From assembly GCF_030283145.1 (NCBI RefSeq), contig NZ_JASNWE010000004.1, positions 682,001 through 746,000 on the forward strand: a DNA stretch of 64,000 nucleotides, read 5' to 3'. Below are positions 53,781-62,490 of this stretch, in pieces. The notes beneath the pieces were generated by a model, which was not told the origin of the DNA, ran no database searches, and saw only the letters and a list, made by a program, of their open reading frames with translations. This DNA is from Actinomadura xylanilytica (GTDB lineage: Bacteria > Actinomycetota > Actinomycetes > Streptosporangiales > Streptosporangiaceae). Numbering within the stretch: position 1 is the stretch's first letter; every line of letters starts with the position of its first letter. The position numbers and the translations under genes were made by a program.

Positions 53781-54503
53781 TCAGACTCCGGCTTGGAGGC
53801 GGAGGCCTGCCAGGGTCAGGTCCAGCGCGGCGAGGAACTGCTCCTTGTCGTCGTGCCCGTCGAACTCCTCGACGATCTCGTGCACGAAAGGGAACTCCCC
53901 GGCGTCGAGCGCACGCCAGGTCTGGGCGTAGCGGCTGAAGAACTCATCGCGGTCCACGGTGCCGTTGAGCACTTCCGGGGGAGGCTCTTGCCCCATGTCG
54001 ATGGCGTTGCCGACCACGACGCCGACGATCGCCGACACGGCGTGGAACTGCTGCAGCGGCGTGAGGTCGAGGCGGAGCGTCTGCTGCCCCAACGCCTCGT
54101 AGAGCCGCAACGAGTTGCCCTGGACCTCGATGTTGCTCATGAAGTTCCCCCCCAGCCAGGGCCGGTCGACGATCGCGTCGAACAGCGTCACGGCCATCAC
54201 GCGCAGGTCGTCGATCGCGTCGCTGCTCCCCCTCTGCCTCTCGATGTCGGTCAGCACCCCGCCGAGCACATGATCGATGGCGCGGTCTACAAGATCGTCT
54301 TTGCCCGAGACATACCAGTAGATGCTGCCGACGCCGGTGCCGAGCCGGGCCGCGAGGGCCCGGAGCGTCAGCGCCGACTCACCCGCCTCGTCGAGCAGGG
54401 CCACGGCCCCGGCCAGCACGGCCTCCATGGAGTGCGAGGCGCGTCGACGTCCCCGTGAAGGACGGTCGGCGGGTCGTGGTCGCGTGCCTGTCATGGCACT
54501 CAT
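53781..54503 (-). CDS. TetR/AcrR-family regulator of the divergent efflux pump
   Basis: The 240-residue protein has an N-terminal helix-turn-helix (AVALLDEAGESALTLRALAARLGTGVGSIYWYVSGKDDLVD, residues 33-73) and a TetR_C-type ligand domain. The GSIYWYVSGKDDLVDRAIDHVLG segment is typical of regulators of drug pumps. It diverges from a DHA2 transporter gene with a 35-bp palindromic operator between them, the classical TetR arrangement. The ATG at 54503 has no strong ribosome site; ATG at 54494 is also possible. Confidence 0.9.
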   Translation of the reverse strand: MSAMTGTRPRPADRPSRGRRRASHSMEAVLAGAVALLDEAGESALTLRALAARLGTGVGSIYWYVSGKDDLVDRAIDHVLGGVLTDIERQRGSSDAIDDLRVMAVTLFDAIVDRPWLGGNFMSNIEVQGNSLRLYEALGQQTLRLDLTPLQQFHAVSAIVGVVVGNAIDMGQEPPPEVLNGTVDRDEFFSRYAQTWRALDAGEFPFVHEIVEEFDGHDDKEQFLAALDLTLAGLRLQAGV

Positions 54504-54524
54504 TCAATCACGATTTGCATCATC

Positions 54525-54559
54525 ATCGAACCGCGTTCTATCATGGAACGTCGTTCGAT
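54525..54559. promoter_or_regulatory. 35-bp palindromic TetR operator
   Basis: The arms are perfect: ATCGAAC (54525-54531), GTTC (54535-54538), centre, GAAC (54546-54549), GTTCGAT (54553-54559). The whole block is symmetrical about 54542, with nested palindromes, enough for two TetR dimers. It sits between the divergent TetR and DHA2 genes, 31 bp from the GTG of the pump. Confidence 0.8.
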
Positions 54560-54589
54560 AGTCGGCGACGTTCTGAGAGGAGGTCGACC

Positions 54590-56053
54590 GTGACCACCAC
54601 CGACGATCCAGCTACAGCCTCTGCAACCCGCACCTACCGGTCCCTGCACGCGGCGTGGATTCCCCTGACCGCGCTCTGCCTGGCCTTCTTCGTCGAGATG
54701 GTCGACAACACGCTGCTCTCGATCGCGCTGCCCACGATCGGCCGCGACCTGGGCAGCGGCACGACCGCCCTGCAGTGGGTCACCGGCGCGTACTCGCTGA
54801 CGTTCGGCGGCCTACTGCTGACGGCGGGTTCGATGGCCGACCGTCTTGGGCGCCGGCGTGTGCTCCTGATCGGCCTCGCCGTGTTCGGCCTGCTGAGCCT
54901 GTGCGTTGTCGCCGTCACCACCGCAGGGCAGCTCATCGCCTTGCGGGCCGGTCTCGGCATCGCTGCTGCGGCGATGGCGCCCATCACCAACTCGCTGGTC
55001 TTCCGGCTGTTCGACGACCAGGCGCTTCGCATGCGCGCGATGACTTTGATGATCGTCGTCGGCATGTCCGGGTTCGTCCTCGGCCCGCTGCTGGGCGGCA
55101 CCGCCCTGGCCCACGTGCGGTGGGAGTGGCTCCTGGTGGTCAATGCCCCGATCGCCCTGATCGCGGCCATCGGCGTCCGGCTCGGCGTCGCGGCCGACCG
55201 GTCCGAGGACCTGACCGACGACAAGCTCGATCTGCCGGGCGCCATCCTGAGCGTCATCGCCATCGGCCTCGCCTGCTACTCGCTGACCAGCGGTGTCGAG
55301 CAGGGATGGCTCTCCACGATCACGCTCGGGTCGATCCTCGGCGCCGTGGCCGCGGCCGTCGCGTTCGTGCGACACGAGCGCCGCAGCGCATCGCCCATGC
55401 TGGACCTCGGCCTCTTCTCCAACGGCACCGTCCGCGGCGCCGCCATCGCGCAGATCGGGACGTCCATCGCGATGGCCGGCGTGATGTTCGGGCTGATCCT
55501 CCACTTCCAGTACGCCTACGGTTGGAGCCCCGTGCGGGCCGGCCTGGCGAACCTGCCGATCATCGTGACCATGATCGCCGCGACCCCGCTGTCCGAATGG
55601 CTCGCGAAAAGGTTCGGCCACCGCATCGCCTGCCTGGTCGGCGCGGCCTGCCTGGCCGGATCGCTGGCCGGCCTGGCCTGGGGCGTCGACCATGGGTACA
55701 CCGCCATCGCGATCTCCATGGTCGTGATGACCATCGGACTGCGCACCGTCATGACGATCTGCGCCATCGCACTCGTCTACGCGATGCCGGACAACCGCAC
55801 CTCGATCGGCACCGCGCTCAACGACACCGCACAGGAGGTCGGAAGCAGCGTCGGCACCGCCGTGATCGGCACCATGATCGCCGCACTGGTCACCACACAA
55901 CTGCCCGCAGGCACCTGGAGCAGTGGCCTCGTGGCATCGTTCTTCCGCGGCGAGCGGATCACCTACGCCGTACTGGCGGTGATCGTCGGCCTGATCGCGG
56001 CAGGCGGTGCGCTCACCCTCACCGACTCGCACTCCACCGAGGAGCACGGCTGA
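54590..56053 (+). CDS. DHA2-family MFS drug efflux pump
   Basis: The 487-residue protein has 14 predicted helices and family motifs: FFVEMVDNTLLSIALPTIGRDL (D1), GSMADRLGRRRVLLIGL (motif A), and GFVLGPLLGG (motif C of antiporters). It should export toxic compounds by proton antiport, under the adjacent TetR repressor. The GTG start at 54590 has GAGAGGAGG seven bases upstream. The C terminus is short and polar. A downstream AT-rich region separates it from the STAND cluster. Confidence 0.9.
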   Translation: MTTTDDPATASATRTYRSLHAAWIPLTALCLAFFVEMVDNTLLSIALPTIGRDLGSGTTALQWVTGAYSLTFGGLLLTAGSMADRLGRRRVLLIGLAVFGLLSLCVVAVTTAGQLIALRAGLGIAAAAMAPITNSLVFRLFDDQALRMRAMTLMIVVGMSGFVLGPLLGGTALAHVRWEWLLVVNAPIALIAAIGVRLGVAADRSEDLTDDKLDLPGAILSVIAIGLACYSLTSGVEQGWLSTITLGSILGAVAAAVAFVRHERRSASPMLDLGLFSNGTVRGAAIAQIGTSIAMAGVMFGLILHFQYAYGWSPVRAGLANLPIIVTMIAATPLSEWLAKRFGHRIACLVGAACLAGSLAGLAWGVDHGYTAIAISMVVMTIGLRTVMTICAIALVYAMPDNRTSIGTALNDTAQEVGSSVGTAVIGTMIAALVTTQLPAGTWSSGLVASFFRGERITYAVLAVIVGLIAAGGALTLTDSHSTEEHG

Positions 56054-56223
56054 GCGCGCCGGTCCCGCGTTCGTTCTGATGTGGTCGTCGAGTTGTCGGC
56101 TGTTTCTAAGTAGGGTGATCGTCTGAGTCAAATGCTATTTGACTTGCCTCATATCACTACTTTTGCCGGACCTTAATGGGTGATTTCAACTCCCGATGGG
56201 AAACGTTCGGCCTAGACTGTTAG

Positions 56224-56253
56224 CTGTTCAATGATCGGACGACCATTGAACAG
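56224..56253. promoter_or_regulatory. 10-bp inverted repeat upstream of the STAND-NTPase cluster
   Basis: CTGTTCAATG (56224-56233) and its exact complement CATTGAACAG (56244-56253) flank a 10-base spacer. It lies 31 bp before the first gene of the cluster and just after a TAGACT-like -10 box near 56212. The surrounding 150 bp are distinctly AT-rich for this window. A repressor site is likely. Confidence 0.6.
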
Positions 56254-56283
56254 CCCGCCGACTGTTGACCTTGGAGGACACGG

Positions 56284-56553
56284 ATGGCCCGAGGGTGGGA
56301 GGCCGACCCGACCGCGTCGTTGTCACGACGGCTTGGCCTGTCGGCGAAGGACCTGGACAGTACAGGTGGGCGAGATGGCTGCCCTGACATCTGGGAGCTG
56401 GACAACGGCGACATCGCGGTGATCGGGCGCGATCTCACCACCTCCTATCGTGGACGGCTCCCAGCGGATGTGAGTGTTGCCGCTGATGAGCGGCTCGTGG
56501 TGATCCCGCGCCGTATGCTGCTGGCCGCCAAGCCGGACATCCCGGATGCCTGA
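56284..56553 (+). CDS. Small hypothetical protein of the DUF6879/STAND cluster
   Basis: This 89-residue protein (SLSRRLGLSAKDLDSTGGRD, CPDIWELDNGDIAVIGRDLT, RLPADVSVAADERLVVIPRRM) is typical of the small proteins found directly upstream of DUF6879 genes in actinomycetes. No catalytic motif is visible. GGAGGA lies eight bases before its ATG. It overlaps the DUF6879 gene by eight bases. Function unknown; it may partner the DUF6879 protein. Confidence 0.75.
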   Translation: MARGWEADPTASLSRRLGLSAKDLDSTGGRDGCPDIWELDNGDIAVIGRDLTTSYRGRLPADVSVAADERLVVIPRRMLLAAKPDIPDA

Positions 56554-57175
56554 TCCCTACGTTCTGGACGACGCCGCGGGGACCCGGCTCCAGCTCCAGG
56601 ACTACAAGGAGGACTTCAAGGTCAGCCAGTGGGACGTCAAGGGCCAGGCGTCATGGAAGCTCGAACGCGGTCAGCATTTCCGCGAGCCGGGCTTTCCAAG
56701 CTGGGAGGCATTCGCCCGCGGCGATTGGGATAAATCCCTCCAACTCATGGACGAGGAAAGAGAGTTCCTTGCCGAGTTCACCGGGAAGGCGAAGGACAAA
56801 GGGATAGACCTGTACCGCGTACGCGTGGTGCAGCAGCCCATTGATCCCTACCTGCAATGGGAGCTCCACCTGCTGAGGCTCCGGGCGGAATGCGGCGAGC
56901 TGATCCGTGTCGCCAGCATGGAACATGTCACCGAATACGAATCTCAAGGACCACTCCCAGAGCTCGTGACGTTCGGCTCGAAGATCCTCTACCGGGTCGT
57001 CTACAACGACCGAGGCGAGCTTGCCGGCGCCGTGAAGTTCTCCTCGCCCGAGACCATCGCCCAGGCCGCGAGTTTGACTCGCGAGCTCTACGAGCACGGC
57101 GAGGACCTGGAGTCCTTCTTCCACCGCGAGGTCGCCCCGCTTCCACCACCGCACGGCGAATCGGCCGGAGGTTGA
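56546..57175 (+). CDS. DUF6879-family protein
   Basis: The 209-residue soluble protein contains the DUF6879 pattern: WKLERGQHFREPGFPSWEAF, EEREFLAEFTGKAKDKGIDLYRVRVV, PIDPYLQWELHLLRL, VTFGSKILYRVVYNDRGELAG. The family occurs next to XRE regulators or signalling proteins and has no established function; a signalling-phospholipase-like fold has been suggested for relatives, which I cannot confirm. It is overlapped at both ends, by the small gene and by the STAND gene (TGATG), so the three proteins should be made together. Confidence 0.8.
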   Translation: MPDPYVLDDAAGTRLQLQDYKEDFKVSQWDVKGQASWKLERGQHFREPGFPSWEAFARGDWDKSLQLMDEEREFLAEFTGKAKDKGIDLYRVRVVQQPIDPYLQWELHLLRLRAECGELIRVASMEHVTEYESQGPLPELVTFGSKILYRVVYNDRGELAGAVKFSSPETIAQAASLTRELYEHGEDLESFFHREVAPLPPPHGESAGG

Positions 57176-59532
57176 TGGACCAGCCCTCGGATGGGAAGAC
57201 CTCCTCGACATTCTCCGGGAACGCGGGAGAGGTCGTGCAGGCCCGTGACATCAGCGGAGGGGTCCACCTCCACCAGCGGGGGAGCGTACCTCGCACACCG
57301 CGGCAACTCCCGGGGAGCGCAGCGGGGTTCGTCAACCGCCGCCAGGAACTCAAGGCGCTCAACACCGCGCTGGCCTCAGGCGGGCATCCACTGACAGTGG
57401 TCGTCGGCACGGCCGGAGTCGGCAAGACCTCCCTGGTTCTCCGTTGGGCGCACGACATCCGCGACCGCTTTCCCGACGGGCAGCTGTATGTAAACCTTCG
57501 CGGCCACGACCCCGGCCTCCCCATCACACCGAGCAGAGCCCTTGAAAGCTTCCTTTCAGCGCTCGGCATCCCGCGTACCGAGATCCCCAGCGGCACCGAC
57601 GAACGATCGGCCCTGTACCGCTCGCTTCTGGCCGGACGGCGCATGCTCGTGGTCCTGGACAACGCAGCGACGGTTCCACAGATACGACCGCTGCTCCCCG
57701 GCACGCCGGAAAGCCTCGTGCTGGCGACGAGCCGGAACCGGTTGTCAGGCTTGGTCGCCCGGGACGGCGCCCACCGGATCACCCTGGGGCTGCTGAACGA
57801 GCCCGACGCGATCGAACTCCTCGGCAAGGTGGCCGGCGGCCACCGCCCGAAGCAGGACGTCACACGGTTCCCCGAACTGGCCCGCCTCTGCGCGCGGCTG
57901 CCCCTGGCACTGAGCATCGCCGCCGAGCGCGTCGCAAGCCACCCGTGGATGACACTCGACGATCTCATCAGCGAACTGCACAGCGAGACCGCACGATGGA
58001 CCGCGCTGACCGCCGAAGAGGGTGAGGAGACCGACGCCGTCCACACCGTGTTCTCGTGGTCCTACCGCGCGCTGCCGACGGCGGCGGCCCGGCTGTTTCG
58101 AACCTTGGCGTTGCATCCCGGCCCGGACTTCGGAAGCCGCGCGGCCACCGCGCTGGCCCCGGCCGAGCCGGGAGAGGTCCAGCACTGGCTGGATATCTTG
58201 ACCGGAGCGCACCTTCTCGAACAACACGCGCGTGACCGATATCAGTTTCACGACCTGCTGTGGAGTTTCGCGATGGACCAGGCCCGGCGGGAGGAGGCTC
58301 CAGAGAGCCGGCGGGTGCTCTCTCAGAGGGTCCTCCTCTGGTACCTCCGCACGGCCGATCAGGCACAGAAATGGATCAACCCGAACGAGCCGCGCGTAAC
58401 TCTCGACCCGCCCGACGACGCCCCTGAGCCGATTGCGTTCGACTCCTACGCCGAGGCTGTCGGCTGGTACGACCTCGAACGCGGAAACCTGGTCACCGCC
58501 ACCAGATCGGCAGCCGCAGCAGGACTGCTCGACATCGCCTGGAGACTTGCCATCGTGCTACGCGCGATGCACATGCGGTTCAATCAGTTCGACGACTGGA
58601 TCACCACCGCCGACCTCGGTCTGAAAGCAGCCAGGCGATCCGGGAACCGTCCCGCCGAAGCCGAGCTGCTGGAGAGCCTCGGCATGGCCTACGCGCAAAG
58701 CCACGACCTCCCCCGAGGCGCCGAACACCACCAGGCCGCCCTGGAGATCCGCCGCGAGCTCGGCGACCGGACCGGCGAAGCGCTCTCATTGAACGATCTC
58801 GGCCTGCTCCACCTGCGCAGCCACCAGCTCAACGAAGCCAAACACATGCTCGAACAGGCCCGCGCCCTCTTCGGCGACCTACAGGACGCCTCCTGGACAC
58901 CGGTCGTCACAGCCAACCTCGCCGAAGTGCTCGCCGAACTCCAGCAGTACACCACGGCCGAGGACCTGATCCACAGCGCCCTGGCCTCCTTCCGGGCCGC
59001 CGCGGACGCCGGCGGAGAAGGCAACGCGCTCCGTCTACTCAGCCTGTCCCGGCGCGGACACGGCGACGCGGCAGGCGCCCTGAACGCCGCCGAGTCAGCG
59101 GTGGCGATCTCCCTCCAGCACCGCAACCAGATGTGGGAGGGCTACTGGCTACTCGAACTCGGCCACGCCCAACACCTCGCCGGAAGCCCCGACGATGCGT
59201 TGGCCACATACGACCGGGCCGCCCTACTCCAACGACGCATCGGCGACCGAGTCCGCGAAGCACTCGCATGGAAGCACGCCGCCGACGTCCACCACGGCCA
59301 AGGCCGGCACGACAGGGCGACCGAGCTCCATACCCGCGCCGCCGAGGTATTCCAGAACCTCGGAACCCACTGGCCGCACGCGACCACACTCGCCTGCCTC
59401 GCCGAGGCCCAATACGCCGGCGGCCGTCACGCCTCCGCCCAGGACACCTCAACGGAGGCCCTCCGGCTACTCGCCCCGTTCACCGACCCCACCGCACAAG
59501 CCGTGAAAGCGCGCATCCGCGCCCTGGGTTAG
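57175..59532 (+). CDS. STAND-type NTPase (NB-ARC) with TPR repeats
   Basis: This 785-residue protein has a short N-terminal motif (GEVVQARDISGGVHLH, residues 18-33), an NB-ARC domain with Walker A GTAGVGKTS (78-86) and Walker B RMLVVLDNA, a winged-helix region, and then TPR repeats to the C terminus (LLESLGMAYAQSHDLPRGAE, SLNDLGLLHLRSHQLNEA and others). It has no SARP DNA-binding domain, so it is a signal-transducing ATPase rather than an AfsR-type activator. The N-terminal motif resembles RHIM-like bacterial amyloid-signalling sequences that recruit an effector. Upstream genes are coupled to it. Confidence 0.85.
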   Translation: MDQPSDGKTSSTFSGNAGEVVQARDISGGVHLHQRGSVPRTPRQLPGSAAGFVNRRQELKALNTALASGGHPLTVVVGTAGVGKTSLVLRWAHDIRDRFPDGQLYVNLRGHDPGLPITPSRALESFLSALGIPRTEIPSGTDERSALYRSLLAGRRMLVVLDNAATVPQIRPLLPGTPESLVLATSRNRLSGLVARDGAHRITLGLLNEPDAIELLGKVAGGHRPKQDVTRFPELARLCARLPLALSIAAERVASHPWMTLDDLISELHSETARWTALTAEEGEETDAVHTVFSWSYRALPTAAARLFRTLALHPGPDFGSRAATALAPAEPGEVQHWLDILTGAHLLEQHARDRYQFHDLLWSFAMDQARREEAPESRRVLSQRVLLWYLRTADQAQKWINPNEPRVTLDPPDDAPEPIAFDSYAEAVGWYDLERGNLVTATRSAAAAGLLDIAWRLAIVLRAMHMRFNQFDDWITTADLGLKAARRSGNRPAEAELLESLGMAYAQSHDLPRGAEHHQAALEIRRELGDRTGEALSLNDLGLLHLRSHQLNEAKHMLEQARALFGDLQDASWTPVVTANLAEVLAELQQYTTAEDLIHSALASFRAAADAGGEGNALRLLSLSRRGHGDAAGALNAAESAVAISLQHRNQMWEGYWLLELGHAQHLAGSPDDALATYDRAALLQRRIGDRVREALAWKHAADVHHGQGRHDRATELHTRAAEVFQNLGTHWPHATTLACLAEAQYAGGRHASAQDTSTEALRLLAPFTDPTAQAVKARIRALG

Positions 59533-59644
59533 CACCCAGGTACGGCATCGCCTCAACCAGCGGTACGACCAGAGTGTGACCCAACTCGGTGAGCGTGTAC
59601 TCGACCCGTGGCGGCAACTCCGGGTACATCGTCTGGACCCACCA
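59480..59644 (-). pseudogene. Relic of an HxlR-family regulator
   Basis: On the minus strand 54 codons read WWVQTMYPELPPRVEYTLTE, then LGHTLVVPLVEAMPYL, the unmistakable C-terminal wing of an HxlR winged-helix regulator. An in-frame TAG lies immediately upstream (about 59645), and no helix-turn-helix is found beyond it. Its 3' part overlaps the end of the STAND gene. It is adjacent to the epoxide hydrolase gene and may be the remnant of that gene's former regulator. Confidence 0.75.
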
Positions 59645-59687
59645 CTACCATCGGCCCCACACCGCCTGCGGCGATCAGCCGTCGGCC

Positions 59688-60869
59688 TCATGACCGACTA
59701 CCGCTAGCGGCCAGCACTGCCGCGAGGCCTTCTTGTAGATCCTTGACGAAATACTCGGGAATCTCCAGCGACGGGAAATGTCCCCCAGTTTCGGGCGACT
59801 TCCATCGGACGATCTGTCGGTACCGCTCCTGTGCCCAGGGGCGCGGACACTTCTCGACGTCGCGCGGATACATACTGATTGCCGACGGGACGTCGACCCG
59901 AAGTTCTGGGTCGAGTGAGTTGTGGCTTTCGTAGTAGATGCGGGCCGCCGATGCACCGGTCCTGGTCAGCCAATACAGGGTGACGTTGTCAAGGATGCTG
60001 TCCATGGAGATCGTCTCGAACGGGCTGTCTTCGGTGTCTGTCCACTCAGCGAACTTGTCGAGGATCCAGGCGAGAAGACCGACTGGTGAGTCGACGAGCG
60101 AGTAGCCGATGGTCTGCGGTCGGGTCGCCTGCTGCTTCGCGTACGCCGCGCGGTGGCGCCAGAAATCGCGGGTTTCCTCGGTCCACTCGCGCTCGACCGC
60201 CGTCAGCCCGTCCGTTGTCAACCCGGGTGGCGCCTCCGCGAACGTTGTGTGGATGCCGAGAACGTGCGCCGGGAACCTGCCGCCGAGAACCGTGGTGATA
60301 TTACCTCCCCAGTCGCCGCCGTGGGCTGCGAACTCGCTGTAGCCGAGCCTTCCCATCAGTTCCACCCATGCGGCCGCGATCTTTTCGGTTCCCCACCCGG
60401 TGGTGGCCGGCTTGTCGCTGTAACCAAAGCCTGGTAGCGACGGCAGCACGACGTGGAACGCCGGCGCGTCTGCATCTTTCGGATCTGCCAGCTCGTCTAC
60501 TACATGGACGAACCGTCCAATGCTGTCTGGCCAGCCGTGTGTCAAGAGCAGAGGAGTGGCATCTGCGCGCGCGGATCGGCGGTGCAGGAAGTGGATTCCC
60601 AGATCGTCAATGGTCGTGCGGAACTGGCCGATCCGGTTGAGGCGCTCTTCGAACGACCGCCAGTTGTACCCGGTGCGCCAGTAGTTCACGACGTCCACGA
60701 GGTCGGCGAGAGGAACTCCCTGTTCCCATCGGCGCGGGTCGGGTGCGGCGCGGTAGACCGTCTCAGCTTCCGGCAGCCGTGCTGCGGCCAGTCGCGCGCG
60801 CAAGTCGTTGAGGTCAGTGTCGGTCGCGTGGGCTTCGAACGCTTGCACGTCGCTGGTTTGACGGTTCAC
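59688..60869 (-). CDS. Epoxide hydrolase (alpha/beta fold, EHN domain)
   Basis: The 393-residue enzyme has an N-terminal EHN domain (FEAHATDTDLNDLRARLAAARLPE) and the hydrolase core: oxyanion-hole HGWPDS (residues 111-116), nucleophile Asp186 in AHGGDWGGNI, a lid with ring-opening Tyr candidates, and catalytic His in GGHFPSLEIPEYF. It converts epoxides to diols and is cytosolic; a signal peptide is absent. The GTG start at 60869 has GGTGGGGG upstream and fits the family length. It diverges from the CGNR regulator gene. GC and codon bias are slightly lower than in the left part of the window. Confidence 0.88.
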   Translation of the reverse strand: MNRQTSDVQAFEAHATDTDLNDLRARLAAARLPEAETVYRAAPDPRRWEQGVPLADLVDVVNYWRTGYNWRSFEERLNRIGQFRTTIDDLGIHFLHRRSARADATPLLLTHGWPDSIGRFVHVVDELADPKDADAPAFHVVLPSLPGFGYSDKPATTGWGTEKIAAAWVELMGRLGYSEFAAHGGDWGGNITTVLGGRFPAHVLGIHTTFAEAPPGLTTDGLTAVEREWTEETRDFWRHRAAYAKQQATRPQTIGYSLVDSPVGLLAWILDKFAEWTDTEDSPFETISMDSILDNVTLYWLTRTGASAARIYYESHNSLDPELRVDVPSAISMYPRDVEKCPRPWAQERYRQIVRWKSPETGGHFPSLEIPEYFVKDLQEGLAAVLAASGSRS

Positions 60870-61001
60870 GAGATGCCCCCACCGGGGTGAGCTGACGTGG
60901 CGACAACGCCACGACCGATGACGTCCGCGGCGTCGGTGACGCACCGGTGTGTGGACATGAGACCTCCTGGTCATCAGTGGAACCGACTTGGGGCCTACCG
61001 G

Positions 61002-61060
61002 AACCGGCTAAGACGGTTCTAACAGGTCTCGGCGTCGGCGTGCAACCGGCTAAGGTGGTT
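61002..61060. promoter_or_regulatory. Repeated operator between the epoxide hydrolase and CGNR genes
   Basis: AACCGGCTAAGACGGTT (61002-61018) and AACCGGCTAAGGTGGTT (61044-61060) are 17-bp near-identical sites 42 bp apart (four helical turns), each with partial dyad symmetry. The second abuts the CGNR start codon. A weaker AACCGACTTGG occurs at 60981. Binding by the CGNR protein itself, with control of the divergent hydrolase, is the likely meaning. Confidence 0.65.
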
Positions 61061-61062
61061 CC

Positions 61063-61638
61063 ATGAGCGCTCGATTCCCTGACTTCCGTCTCGGTAAGGT
61101 GCTGGCGACCAGCTTCACCGGGACCCTGTCGGAGCGTCATGGCGACGCTGTGGAGCGCATCCCCGCGCCGAACCGACTCGTCGACTGGCTGGCGGTGAGC
61201 GGCCTGGCCGTGGAGTCCTGCACCACCGTCCAGCTCGAACGCGCCTGGGAGCTGAGGGAGTCAGTTCACGCCGCTGCGACAGCGGCCGCGCGCCGAGACC
61301 CTCTCCCCGTAGCTGCCGTCCATGTCATCAATGGCTGCAGCACTCAGGGTCGAGCCGCGGCCATCTTGACGCCCGAGGGCGATCGGCAATGGCGACTTGG
61401 CTCGGCTTCCTCCGTGGAGGATGCCCTAGGCGTTATCGCCGCCGACGCGATCAGCATCATCGCAGGCGAACGAGACGGAAAATTGGCCTTGTGCGCATCG
61501 CCAACCTGCCAGGCCGCCTTCTTCGACACCAGCCAAAGCCGCACCCGCAAATGGTGCGAGATGAATACGTGCGGGAATCGTCAGAAGAAGGCGCGCTTCA
61601 ATGCCTACAAGCACGAGAACTCCGAATCAGCAAAGTAG
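61063..61638 (+). CDS. ABATE/CGNR zinc-finger transcriptional regulator
   Basis: The 191-residue protein has an ABATE domain (RLVDWLAVSGLAVESC, LERAWELRESVHAAATAAA) and a C-terminal CGNR zinc finger with Cys ligands in LCASPTCQAAFFDTSQ and the motif CGNRQKKARFNAYK. These proteins are putative stress-related regulators in actinomycetes. It likely represses its own promoter and the divergent epoxide hydrolase through the repeated 17-bp sites. The ATG follows the second operator directly, so the message may be leaderless or the operator may overlap the ribosome site. Confidence 0.88.
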   Translation: MSARFPDFRLGKVLATSFTGTLSERHGDAVERIPAPNRLVDWLAVSGLAVESCTTVQLERAWELRESVHAAATAAARRDPLPVAAVHVINGCSTQGRAAAILTPEGDRQWRLGSASSVEDALGVIAADAISIIAGERDGKLALCASPTCQAAFFDTSQSRTRKWCEMNTCGNRQKKARFNAYKHENSESAK

Positions 61639-61698
61639 TCGTTGCTCTCGGTGCATCCAGGTGGGCCGCGCCCCGCACCCGACCCACGGAGGATCACC

Positions 61699-62490
61699 AT
61701 GCCCCCCGCACTCCCGCTTGTGACGCTCACCGGCGCGCAGGCCAACACCATCGCCCAGCACATGCATTCCGGGATCGCCATCGAACCCCAGCGGGGCGAC
61801 CCGCGTGGCATCGCGGCCGACTGTCTAGCCATCCAGGAATCCATCGGCTGGCACGATGAGGCCCTGCCACAGGTCCACATAGCACTGACCGCGCGGCAAT
61901 GGGACATCGCCGTCGCCGAAATCGACCGGGCCACGCTCGCCTGCTTGAGCGCCGGTGAATCCGAAGAAGCCGACGCATGCCTGCACGCCCGCGACACCAT
62001 CCTTGACCATTTACGGCTACCGGCGCACGACCCGGGACCACCACAGCACGCGGAGCTGCGGTTCGGCCTTGGCGGCGCCGCCGGCTACGTGCTGCGCCAA
62101 CCCGCATGGCGGGGGAAACACATCGCCATCGACACCATGCCTGCCCACGACGACCCCCGCGCGACACGGATCGGCGGCACCTTTGGCGGAGCGGCCCTCC
62201 TCGTCACGACGCGGGTGCGAGAAATTGATCTCGACCTTCACGTCCTGCCGACGGCGCCCGAGCCACCCACCGGGGGAACGGTCGCCGAAACCAGCCAGCA
62301 ATGGACCAGCTATCCCCACCCGGAACTCGTGTGCGTGGTCCCCGGAGGGCAGCACGAACATGTGGCGACGCTTTCCACCCACATCTGGCCGCATGTCATC
62401 TACCGGGTACGACTCACCGTCACCACGACCGCCACCATGGAGAAGCACCTCGTACAGATCTGGCCCGGACACGTCACGACGGGCTGGTAG
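61699..62490 (+). CDS. Hypothetical protein
   Basis: The 263-residue protein has a helical N-terminal half (TLTGAQANTIAQHMHSGIAI, QESIGWHDEALPQVHIALTA, AEIDRATLACLSAGESEEAD) and a beta-rich C-terminal half (HAELRFGLGGAAGYVLRQPA, WTSYPHPELVCVVPGG, HVIYRVRLTV). I do not recognise a family. GGAGGA precedes the ATG at 61699 with good spacing. It is 60 bp downstream of the CGNR gene and may share its transcript. A small minus-strand frame overlaps its 3' end by 91 bp. Confidence 0.65.
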   Translation: MPPALPLVTLTGAQANTIAQHMHSGIAIEPQRGDPRGIAADCLAIQESIGWHDEALPQVHIALTARQWDIAVAEIDRATLACLSAGESEEADACLHARDTILDHLRLPAHDPGPPQHAELRFGLGGAAGYVLRQPAWRGKHIAIDTMPAHDDPRATRIGGTFGGAALLVTTRVREIDLDLHVLPTAPEPPTGGTVAETSQQWTSYPHPELVCVVPGGQHEHVATLSTHIWPHVIYRVRLTVTTTATMEKHLVQIWPGHVTTGW

